Source: Corynebacterium qintianiae (GTDB lineage: Bacteria; Actinomycetota; Actinomycetes; Mycobacteriales; Mycobacteriaceae). From it: a stretch of 64,000 bases of DNA. This document shows positions 47,246-56,987 of this stretch, piece after piece. The stretch's first letter is position 1. Each line of letters starts with the position of its first letter. The stretch spans positions 1,860,001 to 1,924,000 of the forward strand of contig NZ_CP064955.1 in assembly GCF_011038645.2 (NCBI RefSeq), written 5' to 3'. The translations under genes were made by a program, and so were the position numbers. The notes under the pieces were generated by a model that had not been told where the DNA came from, searched no databases, and saw only the letters and a list, made by a program, of their open reading frames with translations.

Positions 47246-49216
47246 TCAGACGCTTGTCGACGCCTTCTTCAACGTCACCCTGTACACCAGCGCAATCAGC
47301 ACCGCGAACAGAGCCACACCGAGGACGTTCGTGACCGGCCCCTCCGTAAAGATCTCTAACGGGCTCGCCCCGCCGGACGCCGCGATAATGGCCGCGTTGA
47401 CGACGCCGAACAGCGATTCGCCCACGATCAGGCCCGTCGCGGCGAGCGTGCCCATGCGCTGCGCGGACTCCGGGTTCACCTGGCGCTGTGCCCACCGGTT
47501 GTAGAAGTACCCCAGGATCGCACCCACCGGGATGATCACAGTCAGCGAGATGGGCAGGTACATGCCCATGCCTACCGCCAGCGGGGGAAGCCCGTAGGAC
47601 GTGGTGGTGCGGGTGAGGGTTTCGTCGATAAGAATGAGCGCGGCGCCGATGGCCGCGCCGAGCGCGATGAGGTTCCAATTCAGCGAGTCACTGAAGATGC
47701 CGGTGGCCACGGACGACATCAGCGCGGCCTGCGGCGCCGCCAGCGCATCCGGGCCCGCGCCCTCCATGCCCTGGAAGCCGAAGCCGGTGAGCATGAGCTG
47801 CATGATCGGCGGGATGACGATCGAGCCGAACAGGACACCGATAATCAGCGCCACCTGCTGCTTCCACGGCGTCGCCCCGACGAGCTGGCCGGTTTTGAGG
47901 TCCTGCAGGTTGTCGTTGGAAATCGTCGCGATGCCGAACACAATCGCCGCCGTGAACAGCGTGTACGCCACCAGCGAGGTCCCGTTCGCGCCGCTGCCCG
48001 CGGTGAACGCTGCGATCAGCAGCGCGCACGAGAGCACCGCGATGATGCCGACAGAGGAAATCGGCGAGTTCGACGCGCCGATCAGGCCCGCCATGTACCC
48101 GCACACCGACGCCACAATCAGGCCGATGAGCAGGATGAACACTACCGACAGCGTAACCAGTCCCACAGCGTGGTCGTGGATGTCGGTGCCGCGCACGAAG
48201 TTCCACAGCAGCAGGCCGATCGGCAGCATCGACGCCGCGATCACACCGAGCACCACGGGGAACGGGATGTCGCGCTCGGTGACGTCGACCTCGTGGCCGG
48301 CAGAACGCTCGCGCGACGACGCCAAGGACGACGCCACACCCGTCACGATCGGCTTCGCGATCTTGACCAGCGTCCACAGGGCCGCGATCGCCATCGTGCC
48401 GACGCCGATGAAGCGGATCTCGGAAGAGAAAGTGTGGGAGACGATCTCAGAGAGGCCGGAAGCGTTGGTGGTGGCGTCGATAAGCCCGGCCGAGCGGATG
48501 GGAAGCAGAACCAGGAAGGAAATGACAACGCCGACCAGCATTGCGACACCGACCTTGAGCCCCACGAGGTGGCCGACGCCGATGAGCGCCAGCGACAGCG
48601 AGCCACCGGCCATCGTGCCGCCGCCGCCGAGGCGGAAGTACCCGACGACCTGGCTGGCCACGCCCTTCATGGCAGCGAGCAGCGAGTACCCGGCGGAGGC
48701 GAGCGCGCCGATGAGAATCACGCGCAGGCCCTGGGTGTTGGCCTCGTGGTCGGCCGCGCTGCCGTCGTCACTGTCGTCGCCGACTCGGAGCACCTCAGCA
48801 GCCGCCACGCCCTCCGGGTAAGGCAGATCCGAGCCCGTGACCAGCGCGCGGCGCAGCGGGATCGAGTACATCACGCCGAGGATGCCACCGAGCGAGCACA
48901 CGAGCATGGTCACCCAGAAAGGAAAGCCCGTCCAGTAACCGACCATGACAAGGCCCGGCAGGACGAAGATGATTGCGGACAGGGTGCCCGCCGCCGACGC
49001 GATGGTTTGCACGATGTTGTTCTCGCGAATGTTGTGGCCCGCGAAGCGGCGCAGCACCGCCATGGAGATCACCGCGGCCGGAATGGAGGTGGCGAACGTC
49101 AGGCCGACTTTGAGACCGAGGTAGACGTTGGCGGCGGTGAACACGAGGGTGATGAGACCGCCGATGATAACGCCGCGTAGCGTTAACTCGCGCAGCGTGG
49201 TGGTGTTGGGAGCCAT
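47246..49216 (-). CDS. OPT-family oligopeptide transporter
   Basis: The 656-residue inner-membrane protein has about 15 hydrophobic segments and OPT-family sequences (TLRELTLRGVIIGGLITLVFTAANVYLGLKVGLT..., NIRENNIVQTIASAAGTLSAIIF). OPT proteins import peptides or metal-chelate-like substrates by proton coupling. ATG 49216 is chosen over the longer frame because GAAAGG precedes it and the shared OPT N-terminus begins there. It is the only gene of the unit in its direction before groEL. Substrate unknown. Two copies of the repeated 10-mer lie in it. Confidence 0.88.
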   Translation of the reverse strand: MAPNTTTLRELTLRGVIIGGLITLVFTAANVYLGLKVGLTFATSIPAAVISMAVLRRFAGHNIRENNIVQTIASAAGTLSAIIFVLPGLVMVGYWTGFPFWVTMLVCSLGGILGVMYSIPLRRALVTGSDLPYPEGVAAAEVLRVGDDSDDGSAADHEANTQGLRVILIGALASAGYSLLAAMKGVASQVVGYFRLGGGGTMAGGSLSLALIGVGHLVGLKVGVAMLVGVVISFLVLLPIRSAGLIDATTNASGLSEIVSHTFSSEIRFIGVGTMAIAALWTLVKIAKPIVTGVASSLASSRERSAGHEVDVTERDIPFPVVLGVIAASMLPIGLLLWNFVRGTDIHDHAVGLVTLSVVFILLIGLIVASVCGYMAGLIGASNSPISSVGIIAVLSCALLIAAFTAGSGANGTSLVAYTLFTAAIVFGIATISNDNLQDLKTGQLVGATPWKQQVALIIGVLFGSIVIPPIMQLMLTGFGFQGMEGAGPDALAAPQAALMSSVATGIFSDSLNWNLIALGAAIGAALILIDETLTRTTTSYGLPPLAVGMGMYLPISLTVIIPVGAILGYFYNRWAQRQVNPESAQRMGTLAATGLIVGESLFGVVNAAIIAASGGASPLEIFTEGPVTNVLGVALFAVLIALVYRVTLKKASTSV

Positions 49217-49283
49217 TGAGCTGGCCTTTCTGGGGATGTTATGCAGTCGCCTGAATTTTACGCCCGGGTTGGGCTTCCCCCTA

Positions 49284-49348
49284 AACCCGGACACCCCGAA
49301 ATTGCTCGGATTCGGCGGTTTCGGGCGCAATTTCGGGGTGTCCGGGTT
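49284..49348. repeat. Perfect 22-bp inverted repeat in the OPT/M20 divergent region
   Basis: Arms 49284-49305 and 49327-49348 are exact reverse complements (AACCCGGACACCCCG...), with a 21-nt GC-rich loop. It is upstream of both divergent genes, so it is not a terminator for either. It could be a regulatory site, an sRNA gene or a repeat element. Confidence 0.8.
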
Positions 49349-49398
49349 GAGGCGGAAGTCCTGGGGAGCCGGCGGGGCCCGGTGGTACGTTCGGAATC

Positions 49399-50736
49399 AT
49401 GACTCTTCCCACGCCCAACAGGGACCGCATCTTCGCCGACTTGTCGGCGCTCGTGTCCTTCAACTCCCCCCACTCCGTGCCCGCGCTCGCCGACTCGCAC
49501 GAGGCCGCCTGCGCGTGGACCGTCACCGCGCTCGAGGAGCTCGGTTTCGACGTCGAGCGCCACCCCACCGTTGATAACGCCGACACCATCATCGGCAACC
49601 GCGTCATCGACGCCGACGCGCCCACCGTGCTCCTGTACAGCCACTACGACGTCGTCCCCGCCGGCCACCCCTCCGCCTGGACCTCCGACCCGTTCACGCT
49701 CACCGAGCGCGGTGGCCGCTGGTACGGCCGCGGTGCCGCCGACTGCAAGGGCAACCTCGCCATGCACCTCGAGGCGCTGCGGCTTCTCGACGCCGCCGGC
49801 GGCCCCAGCATGAACCTCAAAGTCGTCGTGGAAGGTTCCGAGGAGTTCGGCGGCGACGGCGGCCTGGAGAAGCTCATCGAGTCCTCGCCAGAGCTTTTCC
49901 GCGCAGACGCGATCCTCATCGCCGATTCCGGCAACGTTGCTGCGGGCTCCCCCACCCTGACCACGCAGCTGCGCGGCGGGGTTCAGGTCCTCGTCAGCGT
50001 CGAGACGCTCGAGGACGAGGTCCACTCCGGCAGCTTCGGCGGAGCGGCCCCCGACGCCGCCGACGCCCTGGTGCGCATTGCCAACTCGCTTTTCGACGAG
50101 CACGGGCGCACCACCATCGACGGCGTCAATTGCCTGGGTACGTGGGAGGGTGACGCTTACGACCGCGAGACCTTCCGCAAGGACGCCGGCGTGCTCGAGG
50201 GCGTCCAGATCTACGGCACCGTCGACGACGAGCCCGGTGACATGGTGTGGGCACGCCCCGCCGTGACCATGATCGGATTCACCTCCCGGCCCGTCTCCGA
50301 GGCCCTGAACGCCATCAACGCGCGCGCGAGCGCGCAGTTCAACCTGCGTGTGCCTGCCGGAATGAGCGCCGCCGAGACCGCGGACAAGCTGGAGCAGCAC
50401 ATCTACGCCAACACCCCGTGGGGCGCGAAGGTCACCGTGGAGGTCTCCCAGCTCAACGAGCCCTTCTCCACCGACATCTCGGGGCCCGCCATCACCCTGC
50501 TGGGCGAGTGCCTTAAGGAGTCCTACGGTGCGTCTTCCCTCGCCGTCGTCGGCTCCGGGGGTTCCATCCCGTTGACCACGACGCTGCAAGAGCACTTCGG
50601 CGACGCCGAGATTGCCCTGTTCGGCGTCGAGGAGCCGCTCTGCGGCATCCACGGCATCGACGAGTCCGTTGATCCGACCGAGATTGAGCGCATCGCGGTC
50701 GCGGAGGCCGAGTTCCTCCGCCGCTTCGGGAGGTAA
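49399..50736 (+). CDS. M20-family metallopeptidase/dipeptidase
   Basis: The 445-residue cytoplasmic enzyme has the M20 zinc ligands: His in LLYSHYDVVPAG, Asp in GRGAADCKGN, Glu-Glu in EGSEEFGG, a later Asp (ADSGNVAAG) and His in CGIHGIDESVD. A dimerisation domain is inserted in the middle. Homologues cleave dipeptides or N-acyl amino acids. Its position opposite an OPT transporter fits peptide use. The start ATG follows a TACGTT -10-like element by a few bases. Confidence 0.9.
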   Translation: MTLPTPNRDRIFADLSALVSFNSPHSVPALADSHEAACAWTVTALEELGFDVERHPTVDNADTIIGNRVIDADAPTVLLYSHYDVVPAGHPSAWTSDPFTLTERGGRWYGRGAADCKGNLAMHLEALRLLDAAGGPSMNLKVVVEGSEEFGGDGGLEKLIESSPELFRADAILIADSGNVAAGSPTLTTQLRGGVQVLVSVETLEDEVHSGSFGGAAPDAADALVRIANSLFDEHGRTTIDGVNCLGTWEGDAYDRETFRKDAGVLEGVQIYGTVDDEPGDMVWARPAVTMIGFTSRPVSEALNAINARASAQFNLRVPAGMSAAETADKLEQHIYANTPWGAKVTVEVSQLNEPFSTDISGPAITLLGECLKESYGASSLAVVGSGGSIPLTTTLQEHFGDAEIALFGVEEPLCGIHGIDESVDPTEIERIAVAEAEFLRRFGR

Positions 50737-50816
50737 ACCCTAACGGGATGGCCGAGTTTAGGGCGGGCGAGAGCCGTGGAAATGAGACACCTTTGCAGAA
50801 AAATGAGAAAGAGGCG

Positions 50817-50845
50817 TTGCGTGTCACGTTCACATCCGGTACTGT
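50817..50845 (+). promoter_or_regulatory. Promoter of the leucine-rich leader
   Basis: TTGCGT (50817-50822), 17 bp, TACTGT (50840-50845). The leader-peptide ATG comes 7 nt later, so the leader is leaderless. Confidence 0.6.
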
Positions 50846-50852
50846 GACCCGC

Positions 50853-50915
50853 ATGACACGAGCAGTCCTCCTAGTACGCCTAGTAGATAAGGCTACGCAC
50901 CCCGGCCACCACTAG
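50853..50915 (+). CDS. leuL: Leucine-rich leader peptide (leuL-like attenuator)
   Basis: A 20-residue reading frame (MTRAVLLVRLVDKA...) contains Leu-Leu-Val-Arg-Leu-Val, using two rare CTA Leu codons and two GTA Val codons in a cluster. It sits 90 bp before the LeuA-domain gene. Hairpin-capable sequence follows (CCGGC...GCCGG), and a longer alternative pairing (ACGGGGAAGT with ACTCCCCCGT) reaches toward the next ribosome binding site. This is the arrangement of a ribosome-mediated attenuator responding to charged tRNA-Leu. Confidence 0.72.
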   Translation: MTRAVLLVRLVDKATHPGHH

Positions 50916-51005
50916 CCGGCCTTTGTGGCACGGGGAAGTAGTCGCTAGGGCAACCCAGAAACTAGGACCGGCACTCCCCCGTACCCCACACGAAGGACAC
51001 CGGAA

Positions 51006-51587
51006 ATGGCTCCGACCGCCACTGCTCCCAGCACCACCCCGTTCACTGAGAACACCATCACCCCGCCGTGGGCGACCACAAATCGCGTTTGCGCTCCCTC
51101 CTCCCCCGAGGTAGAAACGCGCGACCCGTTCCAGATCCGCTACGAGATCGACAGCAAACTGCCGAAGGAGCTGCGCGACCAGGCCCGTGGAATGGACTGG
51201 GGCCTGTTCAAGGCCACCTTTGCGCCCGAGCCCACAATGCACATCGGTCTCGTGGGCGTCGACAAGCTGAGCTGGAGCGAGCACCGCTACGCGGCGGAGA
51301 TCACGCACACCTCGAAGACCGCGTCCCCCGAGACGACCCACTGCGAGGTCACCGCAACCGGGCCGGCGGCGGCGATTGGCCACATCCTCAACGAGAACGG
51401 CCGCTACGTCGAGATCCTCGCCTTCCACCAGATCGACCTGTACGAGGCCACCGTCACCTGCGTCAAGGTCGCCCACCAGGTCAACCACAATCGCACTGCC
51501 TGGGCCGTCGGCTTCGGCCACAGCCCCGCCCACTCGGTCGCCGCGGCGCTGTCCTCCGGTGCTCAGCGCGTCTACGGAAACTTGTAA
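51006..51587 (+). CDS. Stand-alone LeuA-type regulatory-domain protein
   Basis: The 193-residue product's C-terminal half (HCEVTATGPAAAIGHIL..., FHQIDLYEATVTCVKVAHQ..., WAVGFGHSPAHSVAAAL) matches the dimeric allosteric domain (LeuA dimer, leucine-binding) of 2-isopropylmalate synthase. The catalytic TIM barrel is missing: the first 90 residues are Pro/Thr-rich and then unlike LeuA. It cannot make isopropylmalate alone. It may bind leucine and regulate LeuA or another enzyme. AAGGA precedes the ATG, and a leucine leader peptide lies upstream. Codon use is normal. Confidence 0.75.
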   Translation: MAPTATAPSTTPFTENTITPPWATTNRVCAPSSPEVETRDPFQIRYEIDSKLPKELRDQARGMDWGLFKATFAPEPTMHIGLVGVDKLSWSEHRYAAEITHTSKTASPETTHCEVTATGPAAAIGHILNENGRYVEILAFHQIDLYEATVTCVKVAHQVNHNRTAWAVGFGHSPAHSVAAALSSGAQRVYGNL

Positions 51588-51756
51588 ATACTGCTAAGAT
51601 GGCGATCGTTGGTTGGCCGCGCCGCTGAATGAAGCTGAATAACGCTGGGAAGACGCTGATAGAACGCTGCCTCTTTTTTCGTACTCCGTGCCTTCGGATT
51701 TTGCGCAGCGGGCGCCGCCCCTGTCCCGTCCACCTGAAGAAGGAGGGGTACGCGTT

Positions 51757-54720
51757 GTGCTGTCTCTACTGATCGCGCTTGTCGGCGCCACACTCGCCGC
51801 GCCGATTCTCCTGCGCGCGGTCGGCCGGGTCGCGTTCGCCATCGTCGCGCTCGTCCCGCTCGCAGGATTCATCTGGATCGTCAGCCTGTTCCACGGCGGA
51901 GTCTTCGCCGACGGCGGGGCGATCTTGGCCACCTACGAGTGGATGCCCAGCACGAACTTGAACCTCGAGTTCCGCCTCGACGCGCTGTCGGGGCTGTTCA
52001 GCCTCATCGTCCTCGGCTGCGGTGCCCTGGTACTGCTCTACTGCTGGGGTTACTTCGACTCCAACCCGCGCCGCCTAGCCGTGTTCGGGGCGCAGCTGAC
52101 CATGTTCGCCATGGTCATGTACGGCCTCGTCATCTCCGACAACTTCCTGCTGATGTACATCTTCTGGGAGCTGACGTCGATCCTGTCGTACCTCTTGGTG
52201 GCGTACTACGGCGAGAGGGCGTCGTCACGCCGCTCCGCCATCCAGGCGCTCATGGTCACCACCTTCGGCGGCCTGGCCATGCTGGTGGGCATCATCCTTT
52301 TCGGCCAGCAGACCGGCATCTGGAAGCTTTCCGACATTGCGACGTTCGGTGGCGTGGCCGAAACCCCTGGCATCGCCGCGGCGATCATCCTGGTGATGCT
52401 GGGCGCGCTGACCAAGTCGGCGCAGGCGCCGTTCCACTTCTGGCTGCCCGGCGCAATGGCCGCACCCACCCCCGTCTCCGCGTATCTGCATTCAGCGGCG
52501 ATGGTGAAGGCCGGCATCTACCTGGTCGCGCGCCTCGCGCCCGACTTCGCGGCCGTGCCCACCTGGCATATTGTGGTGTGCGGCACGGGGATTTTCACCA
52601 TGCTGCTCGGCGGCTGGGTTGCGCTGAAGCAAAAAGACCTGAAGCTCATCCTGGCCTACGGCACTGTGTCCCAGCTGGGTTTCATCACCGCCGTGATTGG
52701 TATCGGCTCGCGCGAGGCGACAATGGCAGGCCTCGCCCTGACCGTCGGGCACTCCCTGTTCAAGGCGGCGCTGTTCATGATCGTCGGCGCCATTGACCAC
52801 ACCACCGGCACTCGCGACATCCGCGAGCTTTCCGGCCTGGGTAAGAAGGAGCCGTTCATCGCGGCGCTGGCGGTCATCTCGGCGGCATCGATGGCAGGCA
52901 TCCCGCCGCTGTTCGGGTTCGTGGCCAAGGAGACGGCCCTCGACGCTGTGCTCCACGAGGAGCTGCTGCACGGCATGCCGGGCAAGATGTTGCTCGTCGG
53001 GCTCGTCGTGGGCTCCATCCTCACGATGGCGTACTCCCTGTACTTCATCCACGGGGCCTTCGCCACCAAGACCGGCGGCACGTCCGAGGAGGTCTCCGCG
53101 ATGGACAAGATCGGGCCAACATTGTGGCTCTCTCCCGCCGTCCTGACCACCATCACCGTCGCGTTCGGGCTGTTTCCCGGTTGGATCAGCGGCGCATTCA
53201 ACGAGTACCTCAAGGTGCGCTTCCCCGAGGTCGAGGGCAACTACCTGGCACTGTGGCACGGCTTCACCATCCCCCTGCTGCTGACTGCCGTGATCATCGG
53301 TGCCGGTTCGCTGATGTTCTGGCAGCGCGGCATCGTGGCTAAGGCGCAGTTCGAGCGCCCCGCCCTGGGTGACGCCGACGATGTCTGGGACAGCATCATC
53401 AAGTCCCTGCGCACAGCGTCGCTGCGCCTGACGGCGTCCACGCAACGCGGTTCGCTTTCGGTCAACCTGGCGACGATCTTCGTCGTCCTCATGGTCCTGC
53501 CCCTGGCCGGTCTGATCCTGGGCCGTTCCAGCGACATCCGCATGATCGTGTGGGACAGCCCCTGGCAGGGCATGGCCGTGGTGTTCATGGCCCTGATGGC
53601 CGTCGCAGCGACCTTGCAGCGCAACCGCCTGTCCGGCGTCATCATGGTCGGTCTGACCGGGTTCTCGCTCGCCCTGATCTTCGCTTTGCACGGAGCCCCC
53701 GACTTGGCGCTGACGCAGGTGCTGGTAGAGACCATCGTCATGGTGGTATTTATGCTCGTGTTGCGCAAGATGCCCACCGAGGTCGAAAACCGCGGCGACT
53801 CGGACGTGCGCCTGCGCGCCTGGCTCGCCATCGGCACCGGACTCTCCGTTGTCATCGTCGCCATGACCGCGATCTCCTCGCGCATCTCCGAGCCGATTTC
53901 CGGCCCCATGCCGGACCTGGCGTACGAGATCGGCCACGGCCGCAACGCCGTCAACGTCCTGCTCGTCGACCTACGCGCGCTGGACACCTTCGGCGAAATC
54001 ACCGTGCTCGCGATCGCTGCCACCGGAGTAGCCAGCCTCATCTTCGGCACCGGCTCGTTCTACCGCGACTCGCGCCGCCCGGTCCTCTCGGCCGCGGTGC
54101 CGCGCTGGCTCGCCTCCTCCGTCAACAGCGAAGTGTCGCAGAACCGCCACCTGATGGTCGAGGTAGCCACCCGCATTCTTTTCCCGTCGATGATGCTGCT
54201 CTCCGCCTACTTCTTCTTCTCCGGCCACAACGCCCCCGGCGGCGGCTTCGCCGGCGGCCTCGTGGCGGCGCTCGCCTTCGCGTTGCGCTACCTCGCCGGC
54301 GGCCGGCGCGAAATCGAGGAGGCTCTACCCGTCAGCCCTGAAGCCATCCTCGGCACAGGACTTCTCCTTTCTGCGGCCGCGGCGGTGGTTCCAATGTTCC
54401 TCGGCTACCCGCCACTCACCTCGGGTTACATCGCCCCGGACCTGCCGCTCATCGGCGAGGTAGCGATCCCGTCGGCCCTGCTTTTCGACGCTGGCGTCTA
54501 CGCCATCGTCGTCGGCCTCATCATGCACATCCTCACCTCCGTCGGCGCGCACCTGGACAAGGAAGAGGACGCCCGTAAGGAACGCGCCCGCGAGCGCGCG
54601 CGTGCGCTCCAGGAGAAGAACCAGCAACGCCGCGCCAAGCAAGCCCAGCAACGTCGGGCCCGCAGGGTTGCGGTGGGCGGGTCGTCGATACGCGAAAGCT
54701 CAACGGAAGGGAGCGAGTAG
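51757..54720 (+). CDS. mrpA: Na+/H+ antiporter subunit MrpA with fused MrpB domain
   Basis: Mrp is a multi-subunit cation/proton antiporter in the inner membrane related to complex I. This 987-residue product combines the MrpA proton channel (NuoL-like, with FWLPGAMAAPTPVSAYLHSA) and, at the C-terminus, the MrpB domain (FFFSGHNAPGGGFAGGLV). So no separate mrpB exists. GTG 51757 is preferred because AAGGAGG lies 8 nt upstream and hydrophobic sequence begins there; the longer frame adds 23 polar residues. The C-terminal tail is Arg/Glu-rich. The gene begins the operon mrpA-C-D-E-F-G. Confidence 0.94.
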   Translation: MLSLLIALVGATLAAPILLRAVGRVAFAIVALVPLAGFIWIVSLFHGGVFADGGAILATYEWMPSTNLNLEFRLDALSGLFSLIVLGCGALVLLYCWGYFDSNPRRLAVFGAQLTMFAMVMYGLVISDNFLLMYIFWELTSILSYLLVAYYGERASSRRSAIQALMVTTFGGLAMLVGIILFGQQTGIWKLSDIATFGGVAETPGIAAAIILVMLGALTKSAQAPFHFWLPGAMAAPTPVSAYLHSAAMVKAGIYLVARLAPDFAAVPTWHIVVCGTGIFTMLLGGWVALKQKDLKLILAYGTVSQLGFITAVIGIGSREATMAGLALTVGHSLFKAALFMIVGAIDHTTGTRDIRELSGLGKKEPFIAALAVISAASMAGIPPLFGFVAKETALDAVLHEELLHGMPGKMLLVGLVVGSILTMAYSLYFIHGAFATKTGGTSEEVSAMDKIGPTLWLSPAVLTTITVAFGLFPGWISGAFNEYLKVRFPEVEGNYLALWHGFTIPLLLTAVIIGAGSLMFWQRGIVAKAQFERPALGDADDVWDSIIKSLRTASLRLTASTQRGSLSVNLATIFVVLMVLPLAGLILGRSSDIRMIVWDSPWQGMAVVFMALMAVAATLQRNRLSGVIMVGLTGFSLALIFALHGAPDLALTQVLVETIVMVVFMLVLRKMPTEVENRGDSDVRLRAWLAIGTGLSVVIVAMTAISSRISEPISGPMPDLAYEIGHGRNAVNVLLVDLRALDTFGEITVLAIAATGVASLIFGTGSFYRDSRRPVLSAAVPRWLASSVNSEVSQNRHLMVEVATRILFPSMMLLSAYFFFSGHNAPGGGFAGGLVAALAFALRYLAGGRREIEEALPVSPEAILGTGLLLSAAAAVVPMFLGYPPLTSGYIAPDLPLIGEVAIPSALLFDAGVYAIVVGLIMHILTSVGAHLDKEEDARKERARERARALQEKNQQRRAKQAQQRRARRVAVGGSSIRESSTEGSE

Positions 54721-55215
54721 ATGGAAGCGAACCTCTTCCTGCTCATCGGCGCAGGCGTGCTGGTTGCGGCGGGCGTGTACCTGCTGCTGGATAAGGCGAT
54801 GACGCGCATGATCATGGGCATCATGCTCATCGGTAACGGTGCGAACCTCCTGCTGCTGCAATCCGGCGGCCAGGCGGGGTCCCCGCCGATCCTCACCCGC
54901 GACAACGAACTGTACGGCGGGCAGATCGCGGACCCGCTCGCCCAGGCGATGATCCTGACCGCGATCGTGATTTCGATGGCGATGGTGGCGTTCATGTTGG
55001 CGCTCGCCTACCGCCAGTACCGCTACCGCAGCGACGACGTGATTGAGCGCGACGAGGAGGACCGCGCCATTGCGGCCCGCCCGGCCACCCCGTCGGCGCA
55101 GCCCGACCACGACGCGTCCGACGACCCGGCGACCGGACGCACGAGCGCGCTTGGCGACGTGTTCGGCCCGCGCTCCTTCGAGGAACCCGTGATGGAGGCC
55201 GACCATGACCGCTAA
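54721..55215 (+). CDS. mrpC: Na+/H+ antiporter subunit MrpC
   Basis: The 164-residue protein is NuoK-like, with three membrane helices in its first 100 residues (LLIGAGVLVAAGVYLLLDKAM, MIMGIMLIGNGANLLLLQSGG, MILTAIVISMAMVAFMLAL), then a longer polar tail than usual. It starts immediately after the mrpA stop codon. Function is with MrpA and MrpD in ion translocation. Confidence 0.93.
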   Translation: MEANLFLLIGAGVLVAAGVYLLLDKAMTRMIMGIMLIGNGANLLLLQSGGQAGSPPILTRDNELYGGQIADPLAQAMILTAIVISMAMVAFMLALAYRQYRYRSDDVIERDEEDRAIAARPATPSAQPDHDASDDPATGRTSALGDVFGPRSFEEPVMEADHDR

Positions 55216-56986
55216 CCTCCACGACTACGCCGAATGGGTCCTGCCGTATGTCGCGTACCTGGTGCCGCTGCCGATGCTCCTGCCCCTGCTGGCCGCGGCG
55301 CTGATCCTGGTGTCCGGGCGACAGCTGGCGCTGCAGCGCACCATCGCATTCATCACGCTGGTGGCGCTGGCCGCGATCGCCGCCACACTGCTCATCGTCG
55401 CCGACACTCACGGCATCCAGACCGTGCAGCTCGGCGGCTGGGAGGCGCCCATCGGCATCACGCTGGTGGCCGACCGCCTGGCCACGATCATGCTGCTCGT
55501 CTCCGCCATCGTGCTCGTGGCGGTCATGTGGTACGGCATTTCGCAGGGGCTTCGCGACGGTGACGAGGACGACCCCGTCGCCGTCTTCCTGCCCGTGTAC
55601 ATGCTGCTGACCATGGGCGTGAACTTGTCCTTCCTGGCAGGTGACCTATTCAACCTCTACGTTGGCTTCGAGATCTTCCTCGTCGCCTCCTACGTCCTGC
55701 TCACGCTCGGCGCGTCGGCCGGGCGCGTCAGATCCGGCATCAGCTACGTCATGGTGTCCATGGCGTCGTCAATGATTTTCCTGTTCGCGCTGGCCATGAT
55801 CTACGCCTCAGTGGGCACGCTCAACATGGCCCACGCGGGCTTGCGCATGGAGGCGCTTCCCGACGGCACCCGCACCGCCATCTTCGCCACCCTGCTCGTG
55901 GCGTTCAGCATCAAGGCCGCCGTCGTGCCGCTCGACGCCTGGCTGCCCGACTCCTACCCCACCGCCGCCTCGCTGGTCACCGCGGTCTTCGCGGGCCTGC
56001 TGACCAAGGTCGGTGTGTACGCGATCATCCGCATGCGCTCAACGGTGTTCACCGACGGTTCCCTCGACGGGCTGCTGATGTGGGTGGCGCTGGCGACGAT
56101 GATCGTGGGCATCATGGGCGCGCTCGCCCAAAACGAGATCAAACGTCTACTCTCGTTCACCCTGGTCAGCCACATCGGCTACATGATCTTCGGCGTCGCG
56201 CTCGGCACCGTGCAGGGCCTGTCGGGCGCGATCTTCTACGCCGTGCACCACGTCCTGGTGCAGACCTCACTGTTCCTCGTCGTCGGCCTCATCGAACGCC
56301 AGGCCGGCACGTCCCAGCTGCGCCGCCTCGGCTCGCTGCTCTACACCGCGCCAATCATCGCGCTGCTGTACTTCATCCCGGCGCTCAACCTGGGCGGCAT
56401 CCCACCGTTCTCCGGCTTCCTGGGCAAGATCATCCTGCTGGAGGCCGGTGCCGCGGAGGGCACATGGCTTTCCTGGGTCCTCATCGCCGGTGCCGTGGTC
56501 ACCTCTCTGTTGACCCTCTACGCGATGATCCTGGTGTGGTCGAAGGGCTTCCTGCGCGACCGCGCCGACGCCCCCGAGGGCCATATCGCCTTTGATAAAC
56601 CGTCGGCGCTGTCGGACCGCCAGTCCACCGTCGACATCGAGGAGCGTTCCGACGTCGGACGGCTCCCGTCGGGAATGCTCCTGTCCACCACCCTTCTCAT
56701 CGCGGCCTCCGTGGCCATGTCGTTCTTGGCGGGCCCCATCGCCGCGGTGACCGACCGCGCCGCAGAGTCCGCACAGGACCGGTCCATCTACCGCGACGCG
56801 GTGCTGCGCCCCGGATACACCGACCCCACGCGCAACCTGGAGGAAGACACCATGGAAGTGGGCCGCGATTCTCTGCAGAAGCAGCCCAACACCACTTCCA
56901 CGGCACCCACCGCGACAGGCGTGACCACGGCGTCCGTTCCCGAGCCCGTCGTCGCCTCCACCCAGCGCAGAGAGGACGGGGAATAA
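55205..56986 (+). CDS. mrpD: Na+/H+ antiporter subunit MrpD
   Basis: The 593-residue NuoN/NuoM-like protein has about 14 membrane helices and the proton-channel residues of the family (VGFEIFLVASYVL, IKAAVVPLDAWLPDSYPTA). Its C-terminal part of about 90 residues is polar and Thr-rich, beyond the antiporter core. The start overlaps mrpC by 11 bp. It is a core transport subunit. Confidence 0.94.
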   Translation: MTANLHDYAEWVLPYVAYLVPLPMLLPLLAAALILVSGRQLALQRTIAFITLVALAAIAATLLIVADTHGIQTVQLGGWEAPIGITLVADRLATIMLLVSAIVLVAVMWYGISQGLRDGDEDDPVAVFLPVYMLLTMGVNLSFLAGDLFNLYVGFEIFLVASYVLLTLGASAGRVRSGISYVMVSMASSMIFLFALAMIYASVGTLNMAHAGLRMEALPDGTRTAIFATLLVAFSIKAAVVPLDAWLPDSYPTAASLVTAVFAGLLTKVGVYAIIRMRSTVFTDGSLDGLLMWVALATMIVGIMGALAQNEIKRLLSFTLVSHIGYMIFGVALGTVQGLSGAIFYAVHHVLVQTSLFLVVGLIERQAGTSQLRRLGSLLYTAPIIALLYFIPALNLGGIPPFSGFLGKIILLEAGAAEGTWLSWVLIAGAVVTSLLTLYAMILVWSKGFLRDRADAPEGHIAFDKPSALSDRQSTVDIEERSDVGRLPSGMLLSTTLLIAASVAMSFLAGPIAAVTDRAAESAQDRSIYRDAVLRPGYTDPTRNLEEDTMEVGRDSLQKQPNTTSTAPTATGVTTASVPEPVVASTQRREDGE

Positions 56987-56987
56987 C

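Noticed and set aside
47181-47678. 165-codon leftward ORF over the CIRCE region
   Set aside because: It is an out-of-frame shadow of the OPT transporter gene extending over the groEL operator.
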